Source of the DNA: Streptomyces flavofungini
GTDB lineage: Bacteria > Actinomycetota > Actinomycetes > Streptomycetales > Streptomycetaceae
NCBI RefSeq assembly: GCF_014650815.1
Contig: NZ_BMVR01000002.1
Span: 248,001 to 312,000 of the forward strand
Direction: 5' to 3'
Length of the DNA stretch: 64,000 bases
Shown here piece after piece: positions 1 to 9,381 of the stretch; the first letter of the stretch is position 1, and the number at the start of each line of letters is the position of its first letter. A program made the translations under genes and the position numbers. Under the pieces are notes generated by a model that did not search any database, was not told the origin of the DNA, and worked only from the letters and a program-made list of their open reading frames with translations.

Positions 1-456
1 CGCCTTGGCGTCCGCGTACTCGGGCTGGTCGGTGAAGCCGGTCCACTGCTTCGCGACCTTGCGCTCGCGGAAGTTGTAGTGGCCCACACCGCGGCGGCCG
101 ACGACGTAGACGTCGACCTCCTTGCCCGCGGCCTCGAGGCGCGCGGTCAGCTGCTCCGCGGCCTTGATGGCGTTGGCGTTGAAGGCGCCGGCGAGACCGC
201 GGTCGCTCGTGAGGAGCAGCACCGCGGCACGCGTCGACGTCTCCGGCTCGGTCGTCAGCGGGTGCTTGGTGTTCGAACCGGTGCCCACCGCCGTGACCGC
301 GCGCGTCAGCTCGGTCGCGTACGGCGTGGAGGCCGCCACCTTGCGCTGCGCCTTGACGACGCGCGAGGCGGCGATCATCTCCATCGCCTTGGTGATCTTC
401 TTGGTCGCGGTGACGGATTTGATGCGACGCTTATAGACCCGGAGCTGGGCTCCCAT
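1..456 (-). CDS. atpG: ATP synthase F1 gamma subunit (5' part, cut by window edge)
   Basis: Gamma is the central rotor stalk of F1, coupling proton flow through Fo to catalysis in the alpha3beta3 head. The 152 codons visible hold the conserved N-terminal coiled-coil helix, including [15 protein letters not shown] near residues 17-31, and the start of the Rossmann-like domain ([14 protein letters not shown]). The ATG at 456 follows AAGGGACC about 8 bases upstream. It lies 20 bp after the atpA stop in the order atpI-B-E-F-H-A-G; atpD and atpC would lie beyond position 1. Only the C-terminal part is missing, through the window edge and not through damage. Confidence 0.97.
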   Translation of the reverse strand, partial: MGAQLRVYKRRIKSVTATKKITKAMEMIAASRVVKAQRKVAASTPYATELTRAVTAVGTGSNTKHPLTTEPETSTRAAVLLLTSDRGLAGAFNANAIKAAEQLTARLEAAGKEVDVYVVGRRGVGHYNFRERKVAKQWTGFTDQPEYADAKA

Positions 457-476
457 GAGTCAGGTCCCTTCCGTCG

Positions 477-2069
477 TCACTTGCCGGCAGCGGCAGGAAC
501 GTCCTCGCCGAGAAGCTTCCCGTCCGAGGTCTCGAACTGCTTCTTGAACTCCGCGACGGCGTCACCGATGGCCGTGATCGTGTCGTCCGACATCTTGGCG
601 CCCTCCTTGATGGAGGTCATCAGGCCCTGCTCCTTGCGGTGCAGGTAGTCGAGCAGCTCGCGCTCGAAGCGCCGGATGTCGTTGACCGGTACCTCGTCCA
701 TCTTGCCGGTGGTGCCGGCCCAGACGGAGATGACCTGGTCCTCGGTGGCCATCGGCTGGTACTGCGGCTGCTTGAGCAGCTCGACCATGCGCTGGCCACG
801 CTCCAGCTGCGCCTTGGACGCGGCGTCCAGGTCGGAACCGAAGGCGGCGAACGCCTCCAGCTCACGGAACTGGGCGAGGTCCACACGCAGTCGGCCGGAG
901 ACCTGACGGATCGCCTTGTGCTGCGCGGAACCACCGACTCGGGAGACGGAGATACCGACGTTCAGCGCGGGACGCTGACCGGCGTTGAACAGGTCCGACT
1001 CCAGGAAGCACTGGCCGTCGGTGATGGAGATGACGTTGGTCGGGATGAACGCCGACACGTCGTTCGCCTTGGTCTCGACGATCGGCAGACCGGTCATCGA
1101 GCCCTTGCCCATCTCGTCCGAGAGCTTCGCGCAGCGCTCGAGGAGGCGGGAGTGCAGGTAGAAGACGTCACCCGGGTAGGCCTCGCGCCCCGGCGGGCGA
1201 CGGAGCAGCAGGGACACGGCGCGGTAGGCGTCGGCCTGCTTCGAGAGGTCGTCGAAGACGATGAGGACGTGCTTGCCCTCGTACATCCACTGCTGGCCGA
1301 TGGCCGAGCCGGTGTACGGCGCCAGGTACTTGAAGCCAGCCGGGTCGGACGCCGGGGCGGCGACGATGGTCGTGTACTCCAGGGCGCCGGCCTCTTCGAG
1401 GGCACCGCGCACGGAGGCGATGGTGGAGCCCTTCTGACCGATGGCGACGTAGATGCAGCGGACCTGCTTGTTCACGTCACCGGAGCGCCAGTTGTCGCGC
1501 TGGTTGATGATCGTGTCGACGGCCAGGGCGGTCTTGCCGGTCTGGCGGTCACCGATGATCAGCTGACGCTGACCGCGGCCGATCGGGGTCATCGCGTCGA
1601 CGGCCTTGTAGCCGGTCTCCATCGGCTCGTGCACCGACTTGCGCTGCATGACCGTGGGGGCCTGCAGTTCAAGGGCGCGGCGGCCGGACGTCTCAATCTC
1701 GCCGAGGCCGTCGATCGGGTTGCCGAGCGGGTCGACGACGCGGCCGAGGTAACCCTCGCCCACCGCGACCGAAAGGACCTCGCCGGTGCGCTGCACCGAC
1801 TGACCCTCCTCGATGCCGCTGAACTCACCGAGGACGATCGAACCGATCTCGCGCTCTTCCAGGTTCAGCGCGAGACCGAGGGTCCCGTCCTCGAACTTCA
1901 GCAGTTCGTTGGCCATGGCCGAGGGCAGGCCCTCGACCTTCGCGATGCCATCGCCGGCCAGGGTGACCGTACCGACCTCCTCGCGCGAGGCCGCGTCCGG
2001 CTTGTACGCCTGGACAAAGTTCTCCAGCGCGTCCCGGATCTCCTCCGGCCGGATCGTGAGCTCCGCCAT
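477..2069 (-). CDS. atpA: ATP synthase F1 alpha subunit
   Basis: Alpha is the non-catalytic nucleotide-binding subunit of the F1 hexamer on the cytoplasmic face of the membrane. The product is 530 aa, the usual length. The P-loop GDRQTGKT is at residues 173-180, and the family signature [14 protein letters not shown] is present in the C-terminal half. The frame is open upstream to 2153, but [15 protein letters not shown] is the conserved N terminus, and the upstream codons come from a GC-rich hairpin, so the ATG at 2069 was chosen. AGGGA and AAGGAG stretches lie 8-20 bases upstream. The 118-bp gap to atpH is large for this operon and holds an inverted repeat. Confidence 0.98.
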   Translation of the reverse strand: MAELTIRPEEIRDALENFVQAYKPDAASREEVGTVTLAGDGIAKVEGLPSAMANELLKFEDGTLGLALNLEEREIGSIVLGEFSGIEEGQSVQRTGEVLSVAVGEGYLGRVVDPLGNPIDGLGEIETSGRRALELQAPTVMQRKSVHEPMETGYKAVDAMTPIGRGQRQLIIGDRQTGKTALAVDTIINQRDNWRSGDVNKQVRCIYVAIGQKGSTIASVRGALEEAGALEYTTIVAAPASDPAGFKYLAPYTGSAIGQQWMYEGKHVLIVFDDLSKQADAYRAVSLLLRRPPGREAYPGDVFYLHSRLLERCAKLSDEMGKGSMTGLPIVETKANDVSAFIPTNVISITDGQCFLESDLFNAGQRPALNVGISVSRVGGSAQHKAIRQVSGRLRVDLAQFRELEAFAAFGSDLDAASKAQLERGQRMVELLKQPQYQPMATEDQVISVWAGTTGKMDEVPVNDIRRFERELLDYLHRKEQGLMTSIKEGAKMSDDTITAIGDAVAEFKKQFETSDGKLLGEDVPAAAGK

Positions 2070-2099
2070 CTGGGTTCCCTGCTCTCCTTGTTGGGCCCG

Positions 2100-2139
2100 A
2101 AGTTTCTTTGGGGGATCTGGGGGCTCCCCCCAGAAACTT
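2100..2139 (-). repeat. Inverted repeat / hairpin between atpH and atpA
   Basis: AAGTTTCT (2100-2107) is matched by AGAAACTT (2132-2139). Between them GGGGG and CCCCC runs can extend the stem and a second nested GGGGGCTCCCCC hairpin can form. The sequence looks like the GC-rich intergenic repeats scattered in Streptomyces genomes. It lies inside the atp operon, about 30 bases before the atpA start, so it may be an mRNA processing, attenuation or stability element. The function is inferred; the symmetry is seen directly. Confidence 0.7.
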
Positions 2140-2187
2140 TGCATCCTGTGCACGGCCCAACCAGGGCCGTAGATCTTGCTTGTTGAG

Positions 2188-3012
2188 TTACTGGCCCGCC
2201 ATACGGCGGTGCGCGTCCTCGATGCGGTCCGCGATGGAGCCGTTGATGACCTCGTCGCCCACCTGCACCCGGATCCCGCCGAGGACCGTCGGGTCCACGT
2301 CGAGGTTCAGGTGCATCTGGCGCCCGTAGATCTTCGCGAGCGCCGCACCGAGCCGCTGCTTCTGCTGGTCCGACAGCGGAACAGCGGAGGTGACGACGGC
2401 GACCATGCGCTGCCGGCGGTCCGCGGCCAGCTTGGAGAGGGACTCGAGGCCCTCTTCCAGGCTACGTCCACGGGGCACGGTCACAAGACGCTCGACCAGA
2501 CGCTCCGTGACGACGTCCGCCCGGCGGTCGAGCAGGCCGTGCACCAGGCCGCTCTTGGCCGTGGCGTTCGCGGCCCGGTCGGTGAGCGCCGACCGCAGCT
2601 CGGTGCTGGAGGAGACGATCCGGCCGAACCGGAAGAGCTCGTCCTCGACGTTGTCCAGCGCGCCCGACTTCTGCGCGGCGGTCAGGTCGGCGAGGTTGGT
2701 CAGCTCTTCCAGGCCGTCCACCAGGTCGCGCGACTGCGACCAGCGGGAGCGCACCAGGCCGGCCACCAGGTCGGCGGTCTCGCCGCCGACCTTGCCGCCG
2801 AGCAGCCGGGACACCAGCTCCGCCTTGGCCTCTCCGGACTGCGCCGGGTCGGTCAGGACCCGACGCAGCGAGACCTCGCGGTCGAGCATCGCGGTGACCG
2901 CGGCCAGCTCGTCCGCGAGCTGCTTCGCGTCGACCGAGGTGTTGTCGGTCAGCGCGTCGAGACGCTCACGCGCGGCGGCCAGGGCCTCGCGGCTGGCTCC
3001 ATGCGCTGTCAT
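2188..3012 (-). CDS. atpH: ATP synthase F1 delta subunit (OSCP-like)
   Basis: Delta joins the peripheral stalk (b subunits) to the top of F1. The product has 274 aa, much longer than the roughly 180 aa of the E. coli subunit, as is usual in Streptomyces. The C-terminal half carries the most conserved stretch ([21 protein letters not shown], then an ending with [15 protein letters not shown]), which identifies the family. The ATG overlaps the atpF stop as ATGA, so the two are translationally coupled. Confidence 0.96.
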   Translation of the reverse strand: MTAHGASREALAAARERLDALTDNTSVDAKQLADELAAVTAMLDREVSLRRVLTDPAQSGEAKAELVSRLLGGKVGGETADLVAGLVRSRWSQSRDLVDGLEELTNLADLTAAQKSGALDNVEDELFRFGRIVSSSTELRSALTDRAANATAKSGLVHGLLDRRADVVTERLVERLVTVPRGRSLEEGLESLSKLAADRRQRMVAVVTSAVPLSDQQKQRLGAALAKIYGRQMHLNLDVDPTVLGGIRVQVGDEVINGSIADRIEDAHRRMAGQ

Positions 3013-3557
3013 CGAGTGGCCTCTGCCTTCGCGTCGAGGTCGTCGAGGAAGCGGTCGATGGTGCGGCTCTGCCGGGCGTGCTCTTCGAGCGACTCACCGA
3101 CGAGCTTGCCGGCCAGTTCGGTGGCCAGCTGGCCCACGTCCTGGCGCAGTGCCTGCGCGGCGGCCTTGCGGTCGGCCGCGATCTGGGTGTGACCGGCGGC
3201 GACGATCTCCTCACGCTGCCGCTGGCCCTCGGCCCGCATCTCGGCGATGAGCTGGGCGCCCTGCTCCTGCGCCTCCTGGCGCAGCCGCGCGGCCTCGTGG
3301 CGGGCCTCGGCGAGCTGAGCCTTGTACTGCTCGAGGACGCTCTGGGCCTCGGTCTGAGCGGCCTCGGCCTTCTCAATACCGCCTTCGATCGCCTCCCGGC
3401 GCTCGTCCAGAACCTTGTTGATGTTCGGGATGAGCTTCTTCCAGAAGAAGAAGAAAACGATGGCGAAGGCGATGGCGCCGACAAGCAGCTCGGGGCCCGG
3501 AGGAATGAGCGGGTTCTGCTCTTCCTCGGCCGCCAGCTGAACCAGGTTGGCGATCAC
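3009..3557 (-). CDS. atpF: ATP synthase Fo b subunit
   Basis: The b subunit is the membrane-anchored peripheral stalk that holds F1 against rotation. The 182-aa product has one N-terminal membrane segment (about residues 24-45, with a run of Phe) followed by a long charged Ala/Glu/Arg-rich helix typical of the b dimer. The start is GTG at 3557, 7 bases after GAAAGG; a nearby ATG is out of frame. The stop overlaps the atpH start by 4 bp. Confidence 0.96.
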   Translation of the reverse strand: MIANLVQLAAEEEQNPLIPPGPELLVGAIAFAIVFFFFWKKLIPNINKVLDERREAIEGGIEKAEAAQTEAQSVLEQYKAQLAEARHEAARLRQEAQEQGAQLIAEMRAEGQRQREEIVAAGHTQIAADRKAAAQALRQDVGQLATELAGKLVGESLEEHARQSRTIDRFLDDLDAKAEATR

Positions 3558-3598
3558 ATCAGTGCCTTTCGTCGAACGGGACTATTCGTCTGCGGCGA

Positions 3599-3895
<297 letters not shown>

Positions 3896-3917
3896 TTAGG
3901 GGGTTGCGGGAGGGTGC

Positions 3918-4736
3918 TCAGTGATGCTCGGCGAGAGCGCCCTGGATGTACGAGCAGGCGAGGAGCACGAAGACGTACGCCTGGACGGCCTGCACGAAGA
4001 GTTCGAAGCCGATCATCGCGATGGTCATCACGAAGGAGACACCGGCGGCCGGGATCAGCCAGCTGTTCAGCAGGTACCAGGAGGCGACGGTGAACATCAC
4101 CAGCATCAGGTGACCGGCGAACATGTTGGCGAAGAGTCGCACCGCGTGCGTGAAGGGACGCACCAGCAGGTTCGAGAAGAACTCGATGAAGGCGACGAGC
4201 CACTTGATCGGGCCAAGGGAGTTGTCGTAGCCGGTGATGTTCTTCCAGCCGCCGACGAAGCCGTGGCGCTTGAACGTCAGGGGCACCCAGACGAAGTACA
4301 CGATGCCCGCGAGGACGAACGGGTAGGCGATGACCGACGACACCGGGAACTGGGCCAGCGGGATCACCGACCAGATGTTCATGATCCAGATGAAGAAGAA
4401 CAGCGAGACCATCAGGGGGACGTACTTCTCGCCGTCCTTCTTGCCCATGGTCTCGTACACGATCCCGCGGCGTACGAAGTCGTAGCCGGCCTCGCCGATC
4501 ATCTGGACCTTGCCGGGGACCATCTTCGCCTTGCCGAAAGCGGCGTAGAAGAAGGTCACCACGAGCGCTGTCGAGATCAGAGCGAGCAGCATCACCTTGT
4601 TGAACTCGAACCCACCGACCTCGAAGATCGGCTTGAAGAGGAACGAGTGCAGGCCCGGAGCCGGGAAGCCACAGCCGTTGTCGGACATGATCCGACAGCT
4701 CCAGTCAAAGGCGAGCTCAGTTTGGTCAGCACTCAC
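3918..4736 (-). CDS. atpB: ATP synthase Fo a subunit
   Basis: The a subunit forms the two proton half-channels next to the c ring. The 272-aa product has several strongly hydrophobic helices and the family signature near the C terminus (FVQAVQAYVFVLLACSYIQGAL). The frame is open up to an ATG at 4772, but AAGGAG lies 6 bases before GTG 4736 and the conserved sequence begins there (VSADQTELAF), so GTG 4736 is the likely start. It is preceded by atpI and followed by atpE. Confidence 0.95.
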   Translation of the reverse strand: MSADQTELAFDWSCRIMSDNGCGFPAPGLHSFLFKPIFEVGGFEFNKVMLLALISTALVVTFFYAAFGKAKMVPGKVQMIGEAGYDFVRRGIVYETMGKKDGEKYVPLMVSLFFFIWIMNIWSVIPLAQFPVSSVIAYPFVLAGIVYFVWVPLTFKRHGFVGGWKNITGYDNSLGPIKWLVAFIEFFSNLLVRPFTHAVRLFANMFAGHLMLVMFTVASWYLLNSWLIPAAGVSFVMTIAMIGFELFVQAVQAYVFVLLACSYIQGALAEHH

Positions 4737-4964
4737 CGCGGGCTCCTTCGGCGTGACGCATAGGTACGGCAACCTCGTTGTCGTGTCGGCGCGGCGCGCA
4801 GCCGCGGGTCGGCACCGGACTGGTGTTTCGGAAGTGTGAGCGGCGATCAGGCATCGAGCCTCGCGATGGTGCAGGCGTCAGCTCAGATGCCCGCGCCTGC
4901 AGTGCCGCAGTTGGCACCGGACGATAGCAGCATCTCGAACTGGCATTTATCCCGGCCCTACCAC

Positions 4965-5426
4965 TCACGTCGAGGACCCCGACTTCTCCGCCTTTTCGCT
5001 CTTCTCGGAAGAGTTGGCGGAGGAAGGTTCGGGTTCCGGGTCGACGTAGAAAATCTTGGCCTTCATGTGCGCGCGCGCCTGCGACGCCATCCACACGACG
5101 GTCGAGACGGCGAGCGCGAGCGCGAAGACCTTCGGGTTGAACAAGGTGGTGTCCTTGAACAGACCCATGAAGACGAGAAGCAGCAGCAACTGGGCGACAT
5201 AGAGCATCATGCCCATCGCCTGGAACAACTGCGGAAGCGATTTTGCCGTCCGCTGGAGGACGTACACACCGAGTCCCATGAAGGCGACGACCACCGCGGT
5301 GCCGATGACAGCGCCGAGCGCTCCCTTGCCGCCCGAGACGAAGCCGCTGACGACGGCGATGACCGCGCCGGCGGCGGCCGTGGGCACGGCGCACTGCAGG
5401 AGATTCCGGGTGTCTTGAGACGGCAT
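4965..5426 (-). CDS. atpI: AtpI-like small membrane protein
   Basis: First gene of the ATP synthase operon. The 153-aa product has four predicted membrane segments (about residues 15-30, 38-58, 73-90 and 100-115) and a charged Glu/Ser/Lys tail. AtpI-family proteins are thought to help assemble the c ring or import Mg2+, and are not part of the mature enzyme. The ATG follows GCGGAG at 8 bases. A 228-bp gap separates it from atpB. Sequence similarity in this family is low, so position weighs heavily in the call. Confidence 0.85.
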   Translation of the reverse strand: MPSQDTRNLLQCAVPTAAAGAVIAVVSGFVSGGKGALGAVIGTAVVVAFMGLGVYVLQRTAKSLPQLFQAMGMMLYVAQLLLLLVFMGLFKDTTLFNPKVFALALAVSTVVWMASQARAHMKAKIFYVDPEPEPSSANSSEKSEKAEKSGSST

Positions 5427-5551
5427 GGCGGCAACTCCGCTTACAGATGGGGGCAGGGTGTCGTCATGGACGAGCGTAGACCCGGTCCGAGTGGGGTCCT
5501 CGGGCCAAGAGACCGTCGCACTACGGTCCTTCGGCTCTGTCGCCGGGTTTC

Positions 5552-5565
5552 GTGAACGGTATCAC
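5552..5565. promoter_or_regulatory. CRP-like palindrome upstream of atpI
   Basis: On the minus strand TGTGA-N6-TCACG sits about 125-140 bp before the atpI start, in the A/T-rich part of the gap that should hold the operon promoter. It matches the classic TGTGA-N6-TCACA dyad except in the last base, and the GTG-N8-CAC core reported for Streptomyces Crp. Binding is untested. Confidence 0.35.
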
Positions 5566-5686
5566 AAACTATTTGATGAGGTCTTTACCTGCCAGGTGTG
5601 CTCGCCGTCACACATGAGAAGTAATCCGCGCGTCTGTGCACGCGAGCGGGCGACTTGTCTGCTAATGGACCGCTTTGGCGGCCGCG

Positions 5687-7105
5687 TCAACGCGACGAAC
5701 CGGCCTTGCGCCGGTCCAGGAAGCGCGGGCGGGTGCCCAGGGCGGTCGCCCCGTTGACGCCCGCGCCCACGGGGCGCCGGGAGTGCCCGTCGCCGTCCGC
5801 CGCCGCGTCCTCGCCGGTGGCCTCTCCCGCGCCCTCTCCGGGCGTCTCCGCGGCCCCACCGGCCCCGGCCGCCACACCCGCGCCCTGCGCCCCGTACGCC
5901 GCCTCGGCGGCCGCCGCCCGCGCCGCCAGAGCCGCCCGCCTGCGCCGGTACCGCGGCGGCACGAAGCCCTCCGCCCAGCCGGGCGTGTGCGGGGTGAAGC
6001 GGGGCAGCAGGAGCAGAGCGAGGCCGACCGCGCTGAGGGCGACGATCAGGAGCAGGATCCACATGTTCGTGGAGTGCACCGAGTACGCGACGGTGCCGAA
6101 GGCGATGAGGGCCGACCAGAAGTACATGATCAGGACGGCACGGCTGTGCGAGTGGCCGACCTCCAGGAGCCGGTGGTGCAGATGGCCGCGGTCGGCGGCG
6201 AACGGCGACTGGCCCTTCCAGGTGCGGCGCACGATGGCGAGCACCAGGTCCGCGAACGGGATCGCGATGATCGTCAGCGGCATCAGCAGCGGGATGAAGA
6301 CCGGGAGCATCGCGTGCGTGGCGTCCCGGGTGCCGCCCAGGTTCAGCTTCATCGCGTCCGGGTCGACCTGCCCGGTGATGGAGATGGCGCCCGCGGCGAG
6401 GACGAGGCCGATGAGCATCGACCCCGAGTCGCCCATGAAGATCCTGGCCGGATGCATGTTGTGCGGCAGGAAGCCCAGGCACATGCCCATCAGGATGGCC
6501 GCGAAGAGCGTGGCCGGGGCGGCGGCCTCGATGCCGTAGCCGTACCAGATGCGGTACGCGTACATGAAGAACGCCGCGGCCGCGATGCACACCATGCCCG
6601 CCGCCAGGCCGTCCAGGCCGTCGACGAAGTTCACCGCGTTGATCGTGATGACCACCAGGGCGACCGTGAGGAGCGTGCCCTGCCACTGGGTCAGGGAGAC
6701 CGTCCCGGCGCCCGGGATGGGCAGCCAGAGGATCGTCAGGCCCTGCATGACCATGACGCCCGCGGCGATCATCTGGCCGCCGAGCTTGATCAGCGCGTCG
6801 ATCTCGAACTTGTCGTCCAGGACGCCGATGAGCCAGATCAGCGCGGCGCCGGAGAGCAGCGCGCGCGGCTCGTTCGACTTCGTGAAGACCTCATTGAGGT
6901 TCGGCAGGTGGTCGGCGACCAGGAGCCCCGCGCACAGCCCGAAGAACATCGCGATTCCGCCGAGCCGGGGCGTCGGCTCCCGGTGCACGTCGCGCGCGCG
7001 GATTTCCGGCATGGCACCGGCCACGATCGCGAACTTCCGCACCGGGCCGGTCAGCAGATAGGTCACCGCGGCCGTGATGCAGAGCGTCAGCAGATATTCA
7101 CGCAC
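5687..7105 (-). CDS. MraY/WecA-family undecaprenyl-phosphate GlcNAc-1-phosphate transferase
   Basis: Integral membrane enzyme that transfers a sugar-1-phosphate from a UDP-sugar to undecaprenyl phosphate, starting synthesis of a cell-wall glycopolymer. Family motifs are all present: GVLDDKFEID, NFVDGLDGLAAG, MGDSGSML and the His-rich RGHLHHRLLEVGHS, along about ten hydrophobic segments. The last 90 residues are Ala/Gly-rich and low complexity. The frame opens at 7144, but GTG 7105 (VREYLLTLCI) has GGGGA 5 bases upstream and starts the conserved sequence, giving 472 aa. WecA/TagO-type specificity is inferred from the lack of MraY-specific context. Confidence 0.92.
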   Translation of the reverse strand: MREYLLTLCITAAVTYLLTGPVRKFAIVAGAMPEIRARDVHREPTPRLGGIAMFFGLCAGLLVADHLPNLNEVFTKSNEPRALLSGAALIWLIGVLDDKFEIDALIKLGGQMIAAGVMVMQGLTILWLPIPGAGTVSLTQWQGTLLTVALVVITINAVNFVDGLDGLAAGMVCIAAAAFFMYAYRIWYGYGIEAAAPATLFAAILMGMCLGFLPHNMHPARIFMGDSGSMLIGLVLAAGAISITGQVDPDAMKLNLGGTRDATHAMLPVFIPLLMPLTIIAIPFADLVLAIVRRTWKGQSPFAADRGHLHHRLLEVGHSHSRAVLIMYFWSALIAFGTVAYSVHSTNMWILLLIVALSAVGLALLLLPRFTPHTPGWAEGFVPPRYRRRRAALAARAAAAEAAYGAQGAGVAAGAGGAAETPGEGAGEATGEDAAADGDGHSRRPVGAGVNGATALGTRPRFLDRRKAGSSR

Positions 7106-7207
7106 GGGCTTCCCCACAGGTATCGCTGGCCATCTCAGCACCACACCCTAGCTTCGCGCGCATAAGGTTGGGGACGTCTGGGTAGCGACGATCGTTGCAC
7201 AAGTCCG

Positions 7208-8494
7208 CTACGCGGGTGCCGATCCCCCTCTCTCCGCACTCGTCCCCGCACTCGGATACGGCGGAAATCGGCCCGCCAGTTCCCGCACCCCGTCCCTGAC
7301 TTTGGCCTCCTCGCGGACCGCGCCCGCGAACAGGGCAGCAATTCTTGCCATTTCACCCTCGCCCATGCCCTGCGTGGTGACGGCTGCCGTGCCGAGCCGC
7401 AGTCCGCGGCCGTCGCCGTGCGGCAGCGCGCAGGTGTCGAGGACGAGACCCGCCGCGGCGAGCCGGCCGCGGGCCACCGCCGCGGTCACGCCCTGTGGTG
7501 CGGGATCCGCCAGGATGAGATGTGTGTCCGTGCCGCCGGTGCTGATGTCGAACCCCTCCCCCGCCAACGCCTCCGCCAACACCTTTGCGTTCGCCACGAC
7601 TTGATGCGCGTACGCGGTGAAGGCCGGCGTCGCCGCCTCGCCGAACGCCACCGCCTTCGCCGCGATCGTGTGCATCTGGGCGCCGCCCTGCGTGAACGGG
7701 AACACCGCCCGGTCCACCCGCTCCGCCAGCTCCCCCCGGCACAGGATCATGCCCCCGCGCGGGCCCCGCAGGACCTTGTGCGTGGTCGCGCACACGACGT
7801 CCGCGTACGGCACCGGGTTCGGCGCCGCGCCGCCCGCGACCAGGCCCACCGGGTGGGCCGCGTCCGCGATCAGATGGGCGCCGACGTCGTCCGCCACGGC
7901 GCGGAAGGCCGCGTAGTCGATGTGCCGGGGGTAGGCGATCGAGCCGCAGACGATCGCCTTGGGACGGTGGGTTCTGGCCAGGGCTCGGACCTGGTCGTAG
8001 TCGATCAGGCCGGTCTCCGGGTCGAGGCCGTACCCGACGAAGTCGAACCAGCGACCCGAGAAGTTCGCCGGGGAGCCGTGCGTGAGGTGGCCGCCGTACG
8101 GCAGGCCCATCGCCAGGACCGTGTCCCCCGGGCGCAGCAGGGCCGCGTACGCCGCCAGAACGGCCGCGGAGCCCGAGTGCGGCTGTACGTTCGCGTGGTC
8201 GGCGCCGAACAACGCCTTCGCGCGGTCCGTGGCGATGCGCTCCGCCACGTCCACCAGCTCGCAGCCGCCGTGGTGGCGGGCTCCCGGGTAGCCCTCCGCG
8301 TACTTGTTCGCCAGCGGGGAGCCCAGGGCCGTCAGGACGGCCTGGGACGTGAAGTTCTCCGCCGCGATCAGCTGCAGGCTCGTCGACTGCCTCGCGAGCT
8401 CGCCGAGCACCACGTCGGCCAGCTCCGGGTCCTGCCGTCGCAGCCCCGCGTACGCCGCCGTAGCGGCGGCGGGTTCCGCGTCGGCCGTCGTCAT
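7208..8494 (-). CDS. glyA: Serine hydroxymethyltransferase
   Basis: PLP enzyme interconverting serine and glycine with tetrahydrofolate as C1 acceptor. The 428-aa product carries LIAAENFTSQAVL, the GYPGARHHGG substrate loop and the PLP-lysine motif TTHKVLRGPRGG. The frame extends to 8605, but the upstream part is repeat-derived, so MTTADAE at 8494 is taken as the start, with GGAGAG just before it. It lies between the phosphatase-like gene and the WecA-like gene. Many Streptomyces carry two glyA copies; whether this is the main one cannot be told here. Confidence 0.95.
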   Translation of the reverse strand: MTTADAEPAAATAAYAGLRRQDPELADVVLGELARQSTSLQLIAAENFTSQAVLTALGSPLANKYAEGYPGARHHGGCELVDVAERIATDRAKALFGADHANVQPHSGSAAVLAAYAALLRPGDTVLAMGLPYGGHLTHGSPANFSGRWFDFVGYGLDPETGLIDYDQVRALARTHRPKAIVCGSIAYPRHIDYAAFRAVADDVGAHLIADAAHPVGLVAGGAAPNPVPYADVVCATTHKVLRGPRGGMILCRGELAERVDRAVFPFTQGGAQMHTIAAKAVAFGEAATPAFTAYAHQVVANAKVLAEALAGEGFDISTGGTDTHLILADPAPQGVTAAVARGRLAAAGLVLDTCALPHGDGRGLRLGTAAVTTQGMGEGEMARIAALFAGAVREEAKVRDGVRELAGRFPPYPSAGTSAERGGSAPA

Positions 8495-8549
8495 CTCTCC
8501 AATGTAGGCCGGGGGTGGGGGTGCTGCCCGGTGGGCGCTACCGCGGGGT

Positions 8550-8662
8550 CCCCAACCCCGCCCCTTTCCCGAAACTGGGGCTCCGCCCCAGACCCCGCTC
8601 CTCAAACGCCGGAGGGGCTACAGATGGCCCGTCCGGCGCTTGAGGACGAGGCGCGAAGCGTC
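8550..8662. repeat. Modular GC-rich intergenic repeat, left-end copy
   Basis: Shares four blocks with the element at 43706-43910: CCCCAACCCCGCCCC...CCCGAAAC, GGGGCTCCGCCCC, CCGCTCCTCAAACGCCGGAG and TTGAGGACGAGGCGCGAAGCG. CTCCTCAAACGCCGG pairs with CCGGCGCTTGAGGACGAG to form a hairpin. The right 30-bp arm seen in the other copy is missing. It fills the gap between the phosphatase-like gene and glyA and could end transcription or stabilise mRNA. Confidence 0.85.
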
Positions 8663-8676
8663 GATGGCGAGGGCCC

Positions 8677-9381
8677 CTACGCGCGCGCCGCCGGTACCCC
8701 CGTCAGCGCCGTCACCACCGGCTCCAGCGCCGTCTGGATCTCGCCGCCGACGGAGCGGAAGAAGGGCAGGGGGGCGCCGTAGGGGTCGTAGACCTCGTCG
8801 GCCTCGGCGGAGGGGGCGAGGAGCCAGCCGCGGAGGGCGGCGGCGGCACGGACGAGGGCGCGGGCGCGCTCGACGATGCCGTCGGTGCCGTCGGGGTCGG
8901 GCAGCGTGGCCGGATCTATGGCGCGCACGAGCCGGGTGAACTCCTTCAGGGTGAAGGTACGGAGCCCGGCGGAGTGCCCCATGGAGATGACCTGCGCACG
9001 ATGGTCCCGGGTGGCGGTGAGAACGAGGTCGGCCCGGATGACGTGGTCGTCGAGGAGCTCACGACCGACGAAGCCGGAGGCGTCCGCGCCGAAGTCCGCG
9101 AGTACGGCCTCGGCATTGGTCTCCATGGGCGCCCCCTCGTGCCCCCAGGTGCCGGCGCTCTCGACGACGAGCCCCCCGGTGAGCGGATCGCCGAGCCGGT
9201 CGGCGAGGGCATGCCGGGTCAGCCGCTCGGTGATGGGCGAGCGGCAGACGTTGCCGGTGCTGACGTGGAGGATGCGGAAGCTGCCGGGCGCACCCGCGGC
9301 TCCGAGGGATCCGAAGGACACCGAGTGCTCGGCTGTCTCGCTGCGGCCCGCTATGCCACGCCCCGGCTCAGGGGCCCTCAA
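8677..9381 (-). CDS. Low-molecular-weight protein-tyrosine-phosphatase homologue with Cys-to-Ser nucleophile
   Basis: The fold is that of low-molecular-weight phosphatases: an N-terminal P-loop and a C-terminal DP acid loop (EVYDPYGAP). The P-loop reads HVSTGNVCRSP, where active members have V-C-x-G-N-x-C-R-S. The first, nucleophilic Cys is Ser41 (codon AGC); the second Cys46 and Arg47 remain. It is probably not a normal phosphatase. The likely start is TTG 9381, overlapping the tsaC stop as TTGA, with GAGGTGG 4 bases upstream (234 aa); GTG 9321 is an alternative (214 aa). Confidence 0.85.
   Translation of the reverse strand: MRAPEPGRGIAGRSETAEHSVSFGSLGAAGAPGSFRILHVSTGNVCRSPITERLTRHALADRLGDPLTGGLVVESAGTWGHEGAPMETNAEAVLADFGADASGFVGRELLDDHVIRADLVLTATRDHRAQVISMGHSAGLRTFTLKEFTRLVRAIDPATLPDPDGTDGIVERARALVRAAAALRGWLLAPSAEADEVYDPYGAPLPFFRSVGGEIQTALEPVVTALTGVPAARA

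Noticed and set aside
639..2186. 515-codon plus-strand frame opposite atpA
   Set aside because: Shadow of atpA; no conserved motifs or ribosome site.
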